A DNA stretch of 64,000 bases from Lewinella sp. LCG006 (GCF_040784935.1 NZ_CP160680.1:7173802-7237801); one strand, 5' to 3'; shown: positions 52,737-61,599, counted from the stretch's first letter. Translations and numbers: made by a program. Notes: a model not told the origin generated them from the sequence alone.

Positions 52737-52800
52737 CACCGCAAAAGTCGGAAGTAAGATTGGTGTAAGGGTTGGAAAAGTGTAAAGGTGTAAGGATTGC
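52737..52800. repeat. short-word tract mixing two word types
   Basis: AAAAGTCGGAAGTAAG is followed by GTGTAAGGGTTGG, AAAAGTGTAAAGGTGTAAGG. It combines the words of the 25.7-kb and 23.7-kb tracts in one arm, with no complementary arm. Confidence 0.5.
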
Positions 52801-52868
52801 CATTAATTCGCCCACCCCTTAGTGTAAAAAATACAACATTGAACTATAGGAGATTGCACCGGGATGCT

Positions 52869-52876
52869 TACCTTTG
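52869..52876 (+). promoter_or_regulatory. -7 promoter element of glgP
   Basis: TACCTTTG lies 25 bp before the ATG at 52901, which supports that start over the upstream in-frame TTG at 52874 that lies within this element. Confidence 0.6.
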
Positions 52877-52900
52877 CCCGAATGTTCAAAAATAGCATGT

Positions 52901-55459
52901 ATGATTGGTCAATTAAAAGATGCTCAATTTAAGCTTAAACGCATATTTATTGAGTCCCAACTTCCCGCAGTATTAGAGCCATTGCGTGAACTTTCAAACA
53001 ACCTCTGGTGGTCCTGGAATGAGGATGCCATTGAGCTTTTCCATAGCATTGACAGCGAAGCACTGAAAGAACTGAACTACAATCCAGTTGCATTATTGGA
53101 CCAGCTGAGTCTGGAACAAGCCCAAGCACTGGCCGAAGACAAGGCTTTTCTCGCCCGCCTCAAAAAAGTAGATAAAAAATTCAAAGACTACCTCAACACG
53201 CCTAAGCAAAAAGGCCAATCACAGGTAGCCTATTTCAGCATGGAATACGGTTTGCACATCAGTTTGCGCTTGTATTCCGGTGGTCTTGGTGTACTTGCAG
53301 GTGATTATCTCAAGGAAGCCAGCGACGACAATGCCAATCTTTTTGCCGTAGGGCTACTGTACCGTTACGGGTACTTCAAGCAGGCTTTGTCGCTCAATGG
53401 TGACCAAATCCACAATTTCCCACCACAAGAATTTACCAAGCTCCCCATTGCGCCGGTCCGTAATGACAATGGTGACTGGATTCGCATCACTATTGACCTT
53501 AAAGGTCGTGCCGTACAAGCCAAATTGTGGGTCTTGAAGGTAGGACGCATTGATCTCTACCTGTTAGATACGGATCTAGAGGAAAACAGCTGGGAAGATC
53601 GTTCTTTGACCCACCAACTCTATGGAGGAGACAATGAACACCGCCTCAAGCAAGAGATTCTTTTGGGTATTGGTGGTACTCGGGCGATTCAGGCCATGGG
53701 CTTGCAACCTGACATCTACCACCTTAATGAAGGTCATGCTTCTTTCCTCAGTCTGGAACGTTTAAAGCATCTGATCAACGACAACAACCTCAGCTACACT
53801 CAGGCGGTAGAAGTAGTAAGGGCTTCTTCCCTGTTTACAACCCATACGCCCGTGCCTGCTGGTCATGATCACTTCCCGGAGTACATGATCCAGCAATACC
53901 TGCACCATTTCACCAATGATTTGGGTATTTCCTGGCACGACTTTATGGCATTGGGCCGCGTCAACGCGGATGCAGCAGAAGACTTCAACATGAGCCACCT
54001 GGCCATCCGTCTTTCTCAGGAAGTCAATGGTGTAAGTAAGCTACACGGTACTGTTTCGCAGAAAATGTTCACCAAACTCTTCCCTGGTTATACCTCTGAC
54101 GAGTTGCACATTGGCTACGTTACCAACTCGGTCCACTACCCTACCTGGATTGCCAATGAATGGCACCAGATTTACACCAAGACATTTGGTGAGAAATTCC
54201 TGCGTGACCAGTACAACCACGATCACTGGCGCAAGATCCACAAGGTGCCTGACACGGAAATCATGGCCACCCGTCGGGAACTCAAATCACGCCTTTTAAG
54301 TTATGTCAAGGATAAGATCAAATCCGATCTTACCCGTCGTGGGCAGTCGCCGCGTGCTATTTTTCAGGTCATCAACAATATCCGTGAAGATGCATTAGTG
54401 CTTGGTTTTGCGCGTCGTTTTGCAACTTACAAGCGGGCACATCTGATGTTTTCGAATGTGGATCGTTTGCGAGAACTGGTCAATAGCCAAAACCGGCCAG
54501 TCATTTTCCTTTTCGCAGGAAAAGCTCACCCCGCCGACGGAGGTGGTCAGGACTTGATCCGACACATTATTGACATCAGCAAGCGCGACGAATTTGTGGG
54601 CAAAGTAATCTTCCTGGAAGATTACAATATGGAGATGGCCAAGCTTCTGGTACAAGGTGTTGACATCTGGTTGAACACGCCTACCCGCCCCTTGGAGGCT
54701 TCGGGCACTAGTGGTATGAAAGCTGCGATGAACGGTGTTGTCAACTTCAGCGTACTTGATGGCTGGTGGGCAGAAGGTTATCGTCCTGACTCAGGTTGGG
54801 CCCTTTCATTAGAGCGCACCTACGAAGATCAAAGCCTCCAGAATGAGTTGGATGCCGAAAACATCTATAATATTCTGGAAACGGAGATCATTCCTACCTA
54901 TTTCGATTTCAACGAAGAGGGCATCTCTCCTAGATGGGTGAGCTACGTAAAGAACATCATTGCGGAAGTGGCACCTTTCTTCACGATGCAAAGAATGTTG
55001 CACCACTACTACGAGCGATTTTACAATAAGCTTTTCAGCGCAATTGATACGCTAAGGAAAGATGACTTTAAACCCGCTAAAGAATTGGCTGCTTGGAAGG
55101 ACTACGTTCGCCAACATTGGTCAAAGGTACATACCATAGAGGTGGACACTTTCGATGCGTCGAACCATCCGCTACCAATTGGTCAGAAGATGGAAGCGAA
55201 AATCACTGTAGCCTTGGGTAGTTTGGCCGCCGAATACGTAGGCGTGGAACTTGTTTTCTTCAAGAGAATCAATGACAACGAGCTGGATTTGGTACGAGTA
55301 GCCCAGCTGGAACTGAAAGACAAAGGTAATGGTCAGGCCACCTATGCAGTAGCTATTGATCCTAAACTAGCGGGCGTATACGAATTTGGCTTCCGCATCT
55401 ACCCTCACCACCCACTTTTGGCCAATCGCCAAGGGTTGAACTTGGTGCATTGGGTGTAG
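52901..55459 (+). CDS. glgP: alpha-glucan (glycogen) phosphorylase, GlgP-type
   Basis: An 852-residue GT35 enzyme releasing glucose-1-phosphate from glycogen-like glucans. The N-terminal DUF3417-type region (LRELSNNLWWSWNEDAIELF) marks the bacterial/archaeal short-phosphorylase group. The core has QVAYFSMEYGLHISLRLYSG near 118, DIYHLNEGHASFL near 277, THTPVPAGHD near 320, and the pyridoxal-phosphate Lys in GTSGMKAAMNG near 612. A C-terminal beta-sandwich segment of about 100 residues (AKITVALGSLAAEYVGVELV) ends the chain. No other glycogen genes are adjacent. A terminator follows at 55565. Confidence 0.94.
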   Translation: MIGQLKDAQFKLKRIFIESQLPAVLEPLRELSNNLWWSWNEDAIELFHSIDSEALKELNYNPVALLDQLSLEQAQALAEDKAFLARLKKVDKKFKDYLNTPKQKGQSQVAYFSMEYGLHISLRLYSGGLGVLAGDYLKEASDDNANLFAVGLLYRYGYFKQALSLNGDQIHNFPPQEFTKLPIAPVRNDNGDWIRITIDLKGRAVQAKLWVLKVGRIDLYLLDTDLEENSWEDRSLTHQLYGGDNEHRLKQEILLGIGGTRAIQAMGLQPDIYHLNEGHASFLSLERLKHLINDNNLSYTQAVEVVRASSLFTTHTPVPAGHDHFPEYMIQQYLHHFTNDLGISWHDFMALGRVNADAAEDFNMSHLAIRLSQEVNGVSKLHGTVSQKMFTKLFPGYTSDELHIGYVTNSVHYPTWIANEWHQIYTKTFGEKFLRDQYNHDHWRKIHKVPDTEIMATRRELKSRLLSYVKDKIKSDLTRRGQSPRAIFQVINNIREDALVLGFARRFATYKRAHLMFSNVDRLRELVNSQNRPVIFLFAGKAHPADGGGQDLIRHIIDISKRDEFVGKVIFLEDYNMEMAKLLVQGVDIWLNTPTRPLEASGTSGMKAAMNGVVNFSVLDGWWAEGYRPDSGWALSLERTYEDQSLQNELDAENIYNILETEIIPTYFDFNEEGISPRWVSYVKNIIAEVAPFFTMQRMLHHYYERFYNKLFSAIDTLRKDDFKPAKELAAWKDYVRQHWSKVHTIEVDTFDASNHPLPIGQKMEAKITVALGSLAAEYVGVELVFFKRINDNELDLVRVAQLELKDKGNGQATYAVAIDPKLAGVYEFGFRIYPHHPLLANRQGLNLVHWV

Positions 55460-55461
55460 GA

Positions 55462-55545
55462 TGTGTAAAGAGGGTTTGATGGTTGATGGTTGGGTCTACG
55501 AATCTCAACCTTTACACTTTTCCAACGCTTACACCTTTACACCGT
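55462..55545. repeat. short-word hairpin tract (GTGTAAAG / GGTTGATGG types)
   Basis: The left arm is GTGTAAAGAGGGTTTGATGG and GTTGATGGTTGGG. The right arm is CTCAACCTTTACACTTTTCC and CGCTTACACCTTTACACC. It lies between the glgP stop and its terminator. Confidence 0.55.
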
Positions 55546-55564
55546 TTAATTCCGACTTAAAAAA

Positions 55565-55606
55565 AGCGGCCATTCCAAATACCTGGGATGGCCGCTACTA
55601 TTTTTG
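55565..55606 (+). terminator. intrinsic terminator after glgP
   Basis: AGCGGCCATTCC and GGGATGGCCGCT form a 12-base stem with one internal mismatch and an 8-base loop, followed by ACTATTTTT. Confidence 0.8.
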
Positions 55607-55764
55607 TCAAACAAACACTTGATAAAAAAGTGATAGTGCTATTATTGAGTAATTGGGATTAAAAGTAGTGTAAGGGACAACTAAGTTTTAGGTGCAAATC
55701 GCTCATTGATACCGCTAAGGACAAGAGCGTTACCGATGGATAGTATTTTTTTTTGCAATGCCCC

Positions 55765-56952
55765 TTATTGAAATAGCTGTGGCACAAATTCGGCAAGATA
55801 AATTCGCCAGTTCCTCCAGATATGCCCACCTTCTGTTTCCTGATAGGTATATTCCATCCCTATCTTATCCAGCCTTTCCCGATAATCCTGATTGGCATTG
55901 TACAGGAAGTCTGTTTTTCCGATACCGATCCAGTACAACTTGTAGCCATTGTCCATTTGTGTTTTTAAAGTCTCATCGATATTGGCATATACTGTTCCCG
56001 TAGGATCGTTACCATTTAAGATAGCCGCGGAGAATAATCCGACGTAGTTGAACGTATTGGGATAAATTCTGGAGATGTGTAGGGCATGAAAACCACCCAT
56101 AGATAAGCCTGCGATAGCGCGATTCGCCTTATTCTTAAGTACTCGATAGTTGTTTTCTACAAAGTGCACGACATCCATAAAATGAGTCTCATAGGTACCA
56201 TCCATTGTTTTGGGAACCATAAATTGGGGTTTATAAAAGCCCGTATTCCCCTCACCTGGAGCTGCATCCTGAATAACATTGCCGTTGGGCATGACAACAA
56301 TCATAGGTTTGATTTTCCCTTCGGCCAACAGGTTGTCCATGATTTGGGCAGTACGGCCGAGGGTGATCCAAGCCTCCTCGTCGCCTCCTGCCCCATGTAA
56401 GAGGTAAAGTACCGGATATTGTTCACCCGAATTTTCGTAACCTGGAGGGGTATAGACTGTAAGTCGACGATCCATGTTTAAGCCAGGAGATTCATACCAA
56501 CGATGACTTACGGTACCATGAGGTACATCATTGATTGCATACAGATGTGCTTCTTTCTGACCGATAACAAAGATATTATACAAATTGCCCACATCTCTAA
56601 TCACAAATGGATTCGAAGGATCTATAGTATTAAGCCCATTAACTACAAAGGAATAGCTGTATAATTCAGCGGTAAGAGGGGCTGTTCGGTAAGACCATAC
56701 ACCATTTTCCTCTTTTTGGAGTAGCGCTTTTCCGGGAGCATCTACCTCCCCCATCGGTGTTGATACTTTGACTGTGGGTAAAAAATCACCTGTTACAAAG
56801 ACCGAATCAGCATTAGGAGCTATTAGCCGGAACGTCACTGAATTGTCTTCATGAATTTCGGGAGAAGTTACACCGGGGCCCCACTGCTGTCCATAACCAT
56901 TGGCCGTCATAAGTAAGATCAATAAGAGATTTAATAGGTTGTTGTTTTTCAT
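55765..56952 (-). CDS. secreted CE1-like carbohydrate esterase with N-terminal E-set domain
   Basis: A 395-residue protein. A signal peptide (MKNNNLLNLLLILLMTANGYG) is followed by an early-set/CBM48-like beta domain to about residue 110 (TFRLIAPNADSVFVTGDFLP). The esterase-D/feruloyl-esterase catalytic domain comes next: LYLLHGAGGDEEAW near 183, nucleophile AGLSMGGFHALH near 287, and catalytic His in GGHIWRNWR near 375. Such enzymes deacylate plant or algal polysaccharides. It lies 17 bp downstream of the HAD gene on the same strand, suggesting one transcript. Confidence 0.9.
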   Translation of the reverse strand: MKNNNLLNLLLILLMTANGYGQQWGPGVTSPEIHEDNSVTFRLIAPNADSVFVTGDFLPTVKVSTPMGEVDAPGKALLQKEENGVWSYRTAPLTAELYSYSFVVNGLNTIDPSNPFVIRDVGNLYNIFVIGQKEAHLYAINDVPHGTVSHRWYESPGLNMDRRLTVYTPPGYENSGEQYPVLYLLHGAGGDEEAWITLGRTAQIMDNLLAEGKIKPMIVVMPNGNVIQDAAPGEGNTGFYKPQFMVPKTMDGTYETHFMDVVHFVENNYRVLKNKANRAIAGLSMGGFHALHISRIYPNTFNYVGLFSAAILNGNDPTGTVYANIDETLKTQMDNGYKLYWIGIGKTDFLYNANQDYRERLDKIGMEYTYQETEGGHIWRNWRIYLAEFVPQLFQ

Positions 56953-56969
56953 AATATTATTTTTTCGGC

Positions 56970-57572
56970 TTAAAGGATTCCAAATTTGAGCAACTCCTCT
57001 TTTAGTTGTTCTGGTGAATGAAAATGTATACTACGTAGTCCCAATCTTCGGGCGGCCTCTACATTACGCAAATTATCATCAATAAATAAGGAGGTAGCGA
57101 GTTGCAAAGGAAAACGTTCTTCCAGTAATTGATAAAAGGCGGGCGTTGGTTTTCGCATTTTTTCCACCCCCGACACTAATATCCCTTGAAACCACGAGAG
57201 AAAATCATACTCCCGGAGTGCTACTGGCCAGGTTTCTGCCGACCAATTGGTGAGCGCAAACAAGTCGTAGGCATTTTCTTTTTTCAGTTGCGCTAAAAGA
57301 TCTACTGTCCCGATGATGGGGCCTCCTAGCATTTCTGGCCAGCGCCCGTAAAAGGCTCGAATCAGTTGCTCGTGTTCAGGGTGTTGGCTGACCAGTATTG
57401 CTGTACCGTCGGCCAAGGAGCGGCCCGCGTCCTGGGCTTCATTCCAATCGGAGGTAGCAATATTATTGAGGAAATAATCAATTTCAGGTTCGCTAGGAAG
57501 CAGCTTCCGATATAGGTAACGCGGATTCCAGTCGATGAGTACGCCGCCGAGGTCGAAGATGATGGTGGTTAT
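56970..57572 (-). CDS. HAD-superfamily hydrolase (YihX-like) without a standard start codon
   Basis: The HAD reading frame is complete only if translation begins near 57572, where the codon is ATA. It then encodes 200 residues. Motif I (TIIFDLGGVLIDWNPRYLY) is right at the N-terminus, motif II is in FALTNWSAETW, motif III is Lys in GVEKMRKPTPAFY and motif IV is in SLFIDDNLRNVEAARRLGL. The only standard-type start in frame (TTG at 57416) would delete motif I and destroy activity. Upstream lies a GGTTGAT-type word tract (complementary strand reading CCATCAACTAAC) with an in-frame stop. So either ATA/near-cognate initiation occurs or the start was lost. The substrate is an unknown phosphate ester. 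Confidence 0.8.
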   Translation of the reverse strand: MTTIIFDLGGVLIDWNPRYLYRKLLPSEPEIDYFLNNIATSDWNEAQDAGRSLADGTAILVSQHPEHEQLIRAFYGRWPEMLGGPIIGTVDLLAQLKKENAYDLFALTNWSAETWPVALREYDFLSWFQGILVSGVEKMRKPTPAFYQLLEERFPLQLATSLFIDDNLRNVEAARRLGLRSIHFHSPEQLKEELLKFGIL

Positions 57573-57630
57573 TGGTTGGATGATTGGATGGTTTTTGTTA
57601 GTTGATGGTTGTTAGTTGATGGTTTGGTTG
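57573..57630. repeat. short-word tract (GGTTGGATG / GTTGATGG type) abutting the HAD gene
   Basis: TTGGTTGGATGATTGGATGG runs into TTAGTTGATGGTTG repeated. It directly precedes the first HAD codons. Confidence 0.55.
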
Positions 57631-58010
57631 CTTTTACCAAAAAACAGATGCTCTGTAGCAACTTAGGGAGAGGTTGGAGGAAGTAGACACCTTGTCAATA
57701 AGTAAAAAGACGGAAATAACTGTCCCCCGTTTTTGATCCGTCAAATAACTAAGGTAGTTGTAAAGATAAAATGGGGGGCTGAAAAAAACGCATACTATTT
57801 TAGTTAATTATGGTACTATTTTAGTTGCGAATTGCGAACCAATGACTAATTTCGCGCTGAAATTGGGAGTCCCTGCAAAGGTAAAGGCCTATAATCAGGG
57901 AGTAAAGCAGAAAAAGTCATTTTTGTTGGAACTTTTTTCACTAAATATTTTTTCTATTTACAAATGTCCTTATATTTGCATCCGCTTCGGGAGATGAAGC
58001 GAAAATTAAT
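57631..58010. other. spacer before tRNA-Arg
   Basis: A 380-bp AT-rich spacer. It holds a 13-bp direct repeat TACTATTTTAGTT (57793-57805 and 57814-57826, 21-bp period) and a TATATTTG element at 57971-57978, the probable -7 box of the tRNA gene. No reading frame looks real. Confidence 0.5.
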
Positions 58011-58084
58011 GGCTTCGTAGCTCAATTGGATAGAGTCCCTGACTACGGATCAGGAGGTTGAAGGTTCGAATCCTTCCGAAGTCA
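58011..58084 (+). tRNA. tRNA-Arg (anticodon ACG)
   Basis: A full cloverleaf: acceptor GGCTTCG (58011-58017) with CGAAGTC (58077-58083) and discriminator A; D arm GCTC/GAGT-like with AATTGGATA; anticodon stem CCTGA/TCAGG with loop CTACGGA, so anticodon ACG; T arm GAAGG-TTCGAAT-CCTTC. CCA is not encoded. Confidence 0.95.
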
Positions 58085-58093
58085 CTTCCCATT

Positions 58094-58128
58094 TATTCCC
58101 GGGCTTTTGCTCGGGAATATTTTTTTTT
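58094..58128 (+). terminator. intrinsic terminator after tRNA-Arg
   Basis: TATTCCCG and CGGGAATA form an 8-bp stem with a 10-base loop, followed by a run of T. Confidence 0.8.
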
Positions 58129-58176
58129 ACATTCCGATGGGATTCATTCCCTAATTGGAAAAAATACGGATGACGT

Positions 58177-58425
58177 ATGTCTAAGGTTTGTCAACTGACT
58201 GGAAAGCGCCCGATTACAGGGAACAACGTATCCCACTCGAACCGCAAAACAAAGCGTCGCTTTGTTCCTAATATTCAGAAGAAGCGTTTCTATATTCAGG
58301 AACTCGACCGCTGGGTTACCTTAACGGTATCTACTTCTGCGATGCGCAATATCAACAAATTAGGTCTGCTCGCTTACTTGAAGAAGTTAGAGCGTAAGGG
58401 CGTTGATACTGGCATTAGACTGTAA
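58177..58425 (+). CDS. rpmB: 50S ribosomal protein L28
   Basis: An 82-residue basic protein. The start [20 protein letters not shown] and the segment [12 protein letters not shown] are typical of L28. The Cys in CQLTGK is the remnant of a zinc-type form, with no matching later CxxC pair, so it is probably the zinc-free version. rpmG follows after 27 bp. Confidence 0.96.
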   Translation: MSKVCQLTGKRPITGNNVSHSNRKTKRRFVPNIQKKRFYIQELDRWVTLTVSTSAMRNINKLGLLAYLKKLERKGVDTGIRL

Positions 58426-58452
58426 TTTGCTCATTTATTAAGCTATCCCATC

Positions 58453-58641
58453 ATGGCAAAGAAAAGTAAAGGTAATCGCATTCAGATTATTCTGGAATGC
58501 ACCGAACATAAGACCAGTGGTATGCCAGGTACTTCTCGTTACGTAACGCAGAAAAACCGCAAGAATACCCCTGACCGTCTGGAGTTGAAAAAATACAACC
58601 CAGTACTTAAGCGTATGACTGTACATCGCGAAATCAAATAA
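58453..58641 (+). CDS. rpmG: 50S ribosomal protein L33
   Basis: A 62-residue basic protein. [20 protein letters not shown] and [20 protein letters not shown] are diagnostic. Only one Cys remains (ECTEH), so it is the zinc-free type. Confidence 0.96.
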   Translation: MAKKSKGNRIQIILECTEHKTSGMPGTSRYVTQKNRKNTPDRLELKKYNPVLKRMTVHREIK

Positions 58642-58713
58642 TAAAGGTACTTGACCTTGCGTTTGAATTTCCGTAATATTGTGTCAATTATTAATTTCGA
58701 AAAATAAGCAACA

Positions 58714-58887
58714 ATGGCTAAAGTATCGAAAAACGCACGGGTTGCCCAGCGTGCTGCTAACGCAGGTTCTGGTCGTGATTTCGTGAAGGTTGTACAGAGC
58801 ATCAAAAACCCGAAAACGGGTAAGTACTCTTACAAGCAAGTAATGGTGCACAAAGATAAAGTTGACGAATTTCTAGCAAAGAAATAG
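58714..58887 (+). CDS. DUF4295-family small basic protein
   Basis: A 57-residue frame from ATG at 58714 to TAG at 58887: MAKVSKNARVAQRAANAGSG at the start, then FVKVVQSIKNPKTGKYSYKQ and MVHKDKVDEFLAKK. The pattern and the place between rpmG and ftsY are those of the Bacteroidota-specific DUF4295 family, suspected to be ribosome-associated. It lies 72 bp after rpmG and is followed by a terminator. Confidence 0.9.
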   Translation: MAKVSKNARVAQRAANAGSGRDFVKVVQSIKNPKTGKYSYKQVMVHKDKVDEFLAKK

Positions 58888-58914
58888 TTCGCTCTTCTTT
58901 GATGTTATCAGCTT

Positions 58915-58957
58915 AAAAAGGCTTTTCTTGGCGTTGTCCTGGAAAAGCCTTTTTTGT
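58915..58957 (+). terminator. intrinsic terminator after DUF4295 gene
   Basis: AAAAAGGCTTTTC and GAAAAGCCTTTTTT pair over 12-13 bp with a 14-base loop and end in T residues. Confidence 0.8.
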
Positions 58958-59077
58958 ATTTATACTGTTCCGTAGCGGTGAGGTAATTATCTTTACCAAA
59001 CTTGAGCTGCAACCTACCCTAGTTTGCTACTGTTTAGTATCTTGGCCAATGTATGCCGCCAAAAATAAATTTTCAAT

Positions 59078-60034
59078 ATGAGTTTTTTTTCCAAGTTCTT
59101 CAATAAAGAAAAAAAAGAAGATCTCGATAAAGGTTTAGAAAAAACCAAAACCAATTTCCTGGGCAAATTGGGTAAGGCTATAGCCGGGAAGACGACTGTT
59201 GACGAAGAAGTACTTGATGAACTGGAGAATATCCTTATCACTTCTGATGTTGGTCTGGAAACAACGGTAAAGATCATCGGACGCATTGAAGAACGCGTTG
59301 CGCGAGATAAATACCTCAACACGAGTGAACTCAACGAGATTCTCCGCGATGAAATCGTTCAGCTGCTGGCAGAAAACAACACCACCGACCTGGAAGGATA
59401 TACACTACCCAGTGAGCACCGCCCAACTATTATCATGGTTGTAGGCGTAAACGGTGTTGGAAAAACAACTACTATCGGTAAACTGGCTCACCAGTACCAT
59501 GCACAAGGACTGAAAGTAGTCATGGGCGCGGGTGATACCTTCCGCGCAGCAGCAGTAGATCAGTTAAAAATATGGTCAGAACGAGTAGGTTGCGATTTTT
59601 ACAGTAAAGGGATGAATACCGATCCGGCTGCTGTAGCCTTTGAAACCGTCAATTACGCCATCGAAAACAAATGTGATGTAGCAATCATTGATACTGCTGG
59701 AAGGTTACACACCAAGTTTAACCTGATGAAAGAGCTAAGTAAAATCCGAAATAGTATCAGTAAAAGATTGGACGGAGCTCCTCACGAAGTACTCTTAGTA
59801 CTTGATGCGACTACTGGCCAAAACGCTATTGAGCAAGCTACCCATTTCACCAAAGCCACGGAGGTCTCGGCTTTGGCACTCACTAAACTCGATGGGACCG
59901 CTAAAGGCGGTGTAGCGATTGGCATTTCCGACCAGTTTAAGGTACCTATTAAATACATCGGGGTAGGTGAAGGTATTCACCACCTACAAATTTTCAATAA
60001 ACGGGCTTTTGTTGACTCCATTTTTGAAGCGTAG
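59078..60034 (+). CDS. ftsY: signal recognition particle receptor FtsY
   Basis: A 318-residue SRP-type GTPase that receives ribosome-SRP complexes at the inner membrane. A short basic N-terminus (MSFFSKFFNKEKKEDLD) replaces the long acidic A domain. The NG domain has GVNGVGKTTTIGKLA near 125 (G1), DTFRAAAVDQLK near 154, DTAGRLHTK near 206 (G3) and TKLDGTAKGG near 270 (G4). Order rpmB-rpmG-DUF4295-ftsY is conserved in Bacteroidota. Confidence 0.97.
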   Translation: MSFFSKFFNKEKKEDLDKGLEKTKTNFLGKLGKAIAGKTTVDEEVLDELENILITSDVGLETTVKIIGRIEERVARDKYLNTSELNEILRDEIVQLLAENNTTDLEGYTLPSEHRPTIIMVVGVNGVGKTTTIGKLAHQYHAQGLKVVMGAGDTFRAAAVDQLKIWSERVGCDFYSKGMNTDPAAVAFETVNYAIENKCDVAIIDTAGRLHTKFNLMKELSKIRNSISKRLDGAPHEVLLVLDATTGQNAIEQATHFTKATEVSALALTKLDGTAKGGVAIGISDQFKVPIKYIGVGEGIHHLQIFNKRAFVDSIFEA

Positions 60035-60058
60035 CAGGGCCTGCTATTTCTGTCTCGT

Positions 60059-61168
60059 ATGGCTGCTTCCCGCTTACATCGCTGGTCAAAAAAACTTAGC
60101 CGTACTTTCGGAAAGTTAAGATCAATCCTAGGATTGGGGACTGGTCATCCAGTGATGGTACACTCCTACCGGGGATTTGGTAGTCGCAATTATCTTTTTC
60201 TAAGCGGTCGGGTGTTGCGAGATAAATTTATCCGTAAAGGAAAAACGGATACTACCTGGAGAAACTTCAGCAATACCGTTAAGAGGTTTAATTCTCGCGA
60301 AATCGGAGGAGCTGATATTTGCATTCACTTTGGTGGTCAATCTTTTTCTTTGCAAACAGATAGTGAAGGTTACTATACCCTCGACACTTACCTACAGCAG
60401 CCTTTACCTCCTCCTCCCGCTCATCCTCCTTTTTGGCAAAAAGCAACCGTCGAGCTTTTGCGGATCCCAGGAATACAAATCAATCAGAAACAAAACGCCG
60501 AAGTACTCATTCCTGGCTCTGCCGCTTCTTTTGGAATCATCAGTGATATTGATGATACGATACTAAAAACTTACGTTACCAGCTGGCTAAAATGGCGGAT
60601 GATTTATCTAACCATCTTGAAAAATGCTTTTTCCCGTCAGGCTTTCTCACGCGTAGCTGCATTTTATCAGGCATTACGGCGGGGAGCGCAAGGAGAAGAG
60701 TATAATCCTTTCTTTTACGTCTCTAATAGTCCGTGGAATCTCTACGATTTACTGGAAGAATTTTTGGATCTTAACAAGCTGCCTCGTGGCCCGATCATGC
60801 TGCGCGATTTCGGCTTACCCTACGAAAAAAGGCCCGCCAACTATCGGGGGCATAAACACGAACAAATTATCCGTATCCTGGAACTCTACCCGCAGCTTCC
60901 TTTTGTGCTGATCGGTGACAGTGGAGAAAAGGATACCGATATCTACCGTTCGGTAGCACTGGAATATCCTGGCCGGATCAAGGCCATCTATATCCGGGAC
61001 GTGCGCAGCCAGCAGCGAGCTGCCCGCGTTCAGGAAGTCCTTTCTTCTATTCCTGGCACCCCTACCCTACTGGTTCATTCTTATGAGGATGCTGCTCGCC
61101 ACGCAGCGCAGCACGAACTCCTTTCCATGGCTACTTTTGAGAAGTTTAATCCCACGATTGTCTTTTAA
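60059..61168 (+). CDS. App1-like phosphatidate phosphatase (DUF2183)
   Basis: A 369-residue protein. The first about 140 residues hold a beta-rich domain beginning VMVHSYRGFGSRNYLFLSGR. The catalytic HAD-type domain starts with SFGIISDIDDTILKTYV near residue 158, where DIDDT matches the DxDxT phosphatase motif of App1 proteins. FFYVSNSPWNLYDLLEEFL near 220 and FVLIGDSGEKDTDIY near 283 are the later motifs. No signal peptide is seen. It lies 24 bp after ftsY, so it may be cotranscribed. The lipid phosphate substrate is inferred from the family. Confidence 0.85.
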   Translation: MAASRLHRWSKKLSRTFGKLRSILGLGTGHPVMVHSYRGFGSRNYLFLSGRVLRDKFIRKGKTDTTWRNFSNTVKRFNSREIGGADICIHFGGQSFSLQTDSEGYYTLDTYLQQPLPPPPAHPPFWQKATVELLRIPGIQINQKQNAEVLIPGSAASFGIISDIDDTILKTYVTSWLKWRMIYLTILKNAFSRQAFSRVAAFYQALRRGAQGEEYNPFFYVSNSPWNLYDLLEEFLDLNKLPRGPIMLRDFGLPYEKRPANYRGHKHEQIIRILELYPQLPFVLIGDSGEKDTDIYRSVALEYPGRIKAIYIRDVRSQQRAARVQEVLSSIPGTPTLLVHSYEDAARHAAQHELLSMATFEKFNPTIVF

Positions 61169-61172
61169 ACCT

Positions 61173-61180
61173 TACCTTTG
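61173..61180 (+). promoter_or_regulatory. -7 promoter element of rnpB
   Basis: TACCTTTG ends 5 bp before the first P1-stem base of the RNase P RNA. Confidence 0.65.
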
Positions 61181-61184
61181 CATT

Positions 61185-61599
61185 CCGGTTGTACGTGACC
61201 CCGTCGCTGTTCGCTTCGTGCGAAAAGAGGAAAGTCCGGACAATACAGAGCACCGCACCACTTAAGAGGTGGGAGGTCAGGGAGGAATTCTTGGTCTACA
61301 GATAGTGTCGCAGAAAATATACCGCCAGCTCTTCGGAGTCGGTAAGGGTGAAAACGTGCGGGGCCTTGGCCCTTAAAGTAAGAGCGCACGCCGTTCGGTA
61401 GTAATATCGGAGGGTGATAAACCTTGCGGATTGAAATGCCATGTACACCAGTCTGTCTGATCTTCGGAGAAGGCTACAAGTTGCTCGCTTGCTGACTGGG
61501 GGGTAGGCAGATAGATCGGATCAGTGATGATCCGGGTAGATAAATGACGGGGCAGTGCCACGTGCACTGCACAGAATCCGGCTTATGATCGTACACCGG
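61185..61599 (+). ncRNA. rnpB: RNase P RNA (bacterial type A)
   Basis: The universally conserved P4 strands are present: GAGGAAAGTCCGGAC near 61229 and ACAGAATCCGGCTTA near 61571. The 5' and 3' ends pair to form P1 (CCGGTTGTACG with CGTACACCGG). The RNA is about 415 nt, within the usual range, preceded by a promoter element and followed by a strong terminator. Confidence 0.95.

Noticed and set aside
31345-57630. Word-repeat tracts considered as a CRISPR array
   Set aside because: Units are 6-9 bp, not separated by unique spacers of constant size, and no cas genes are present.
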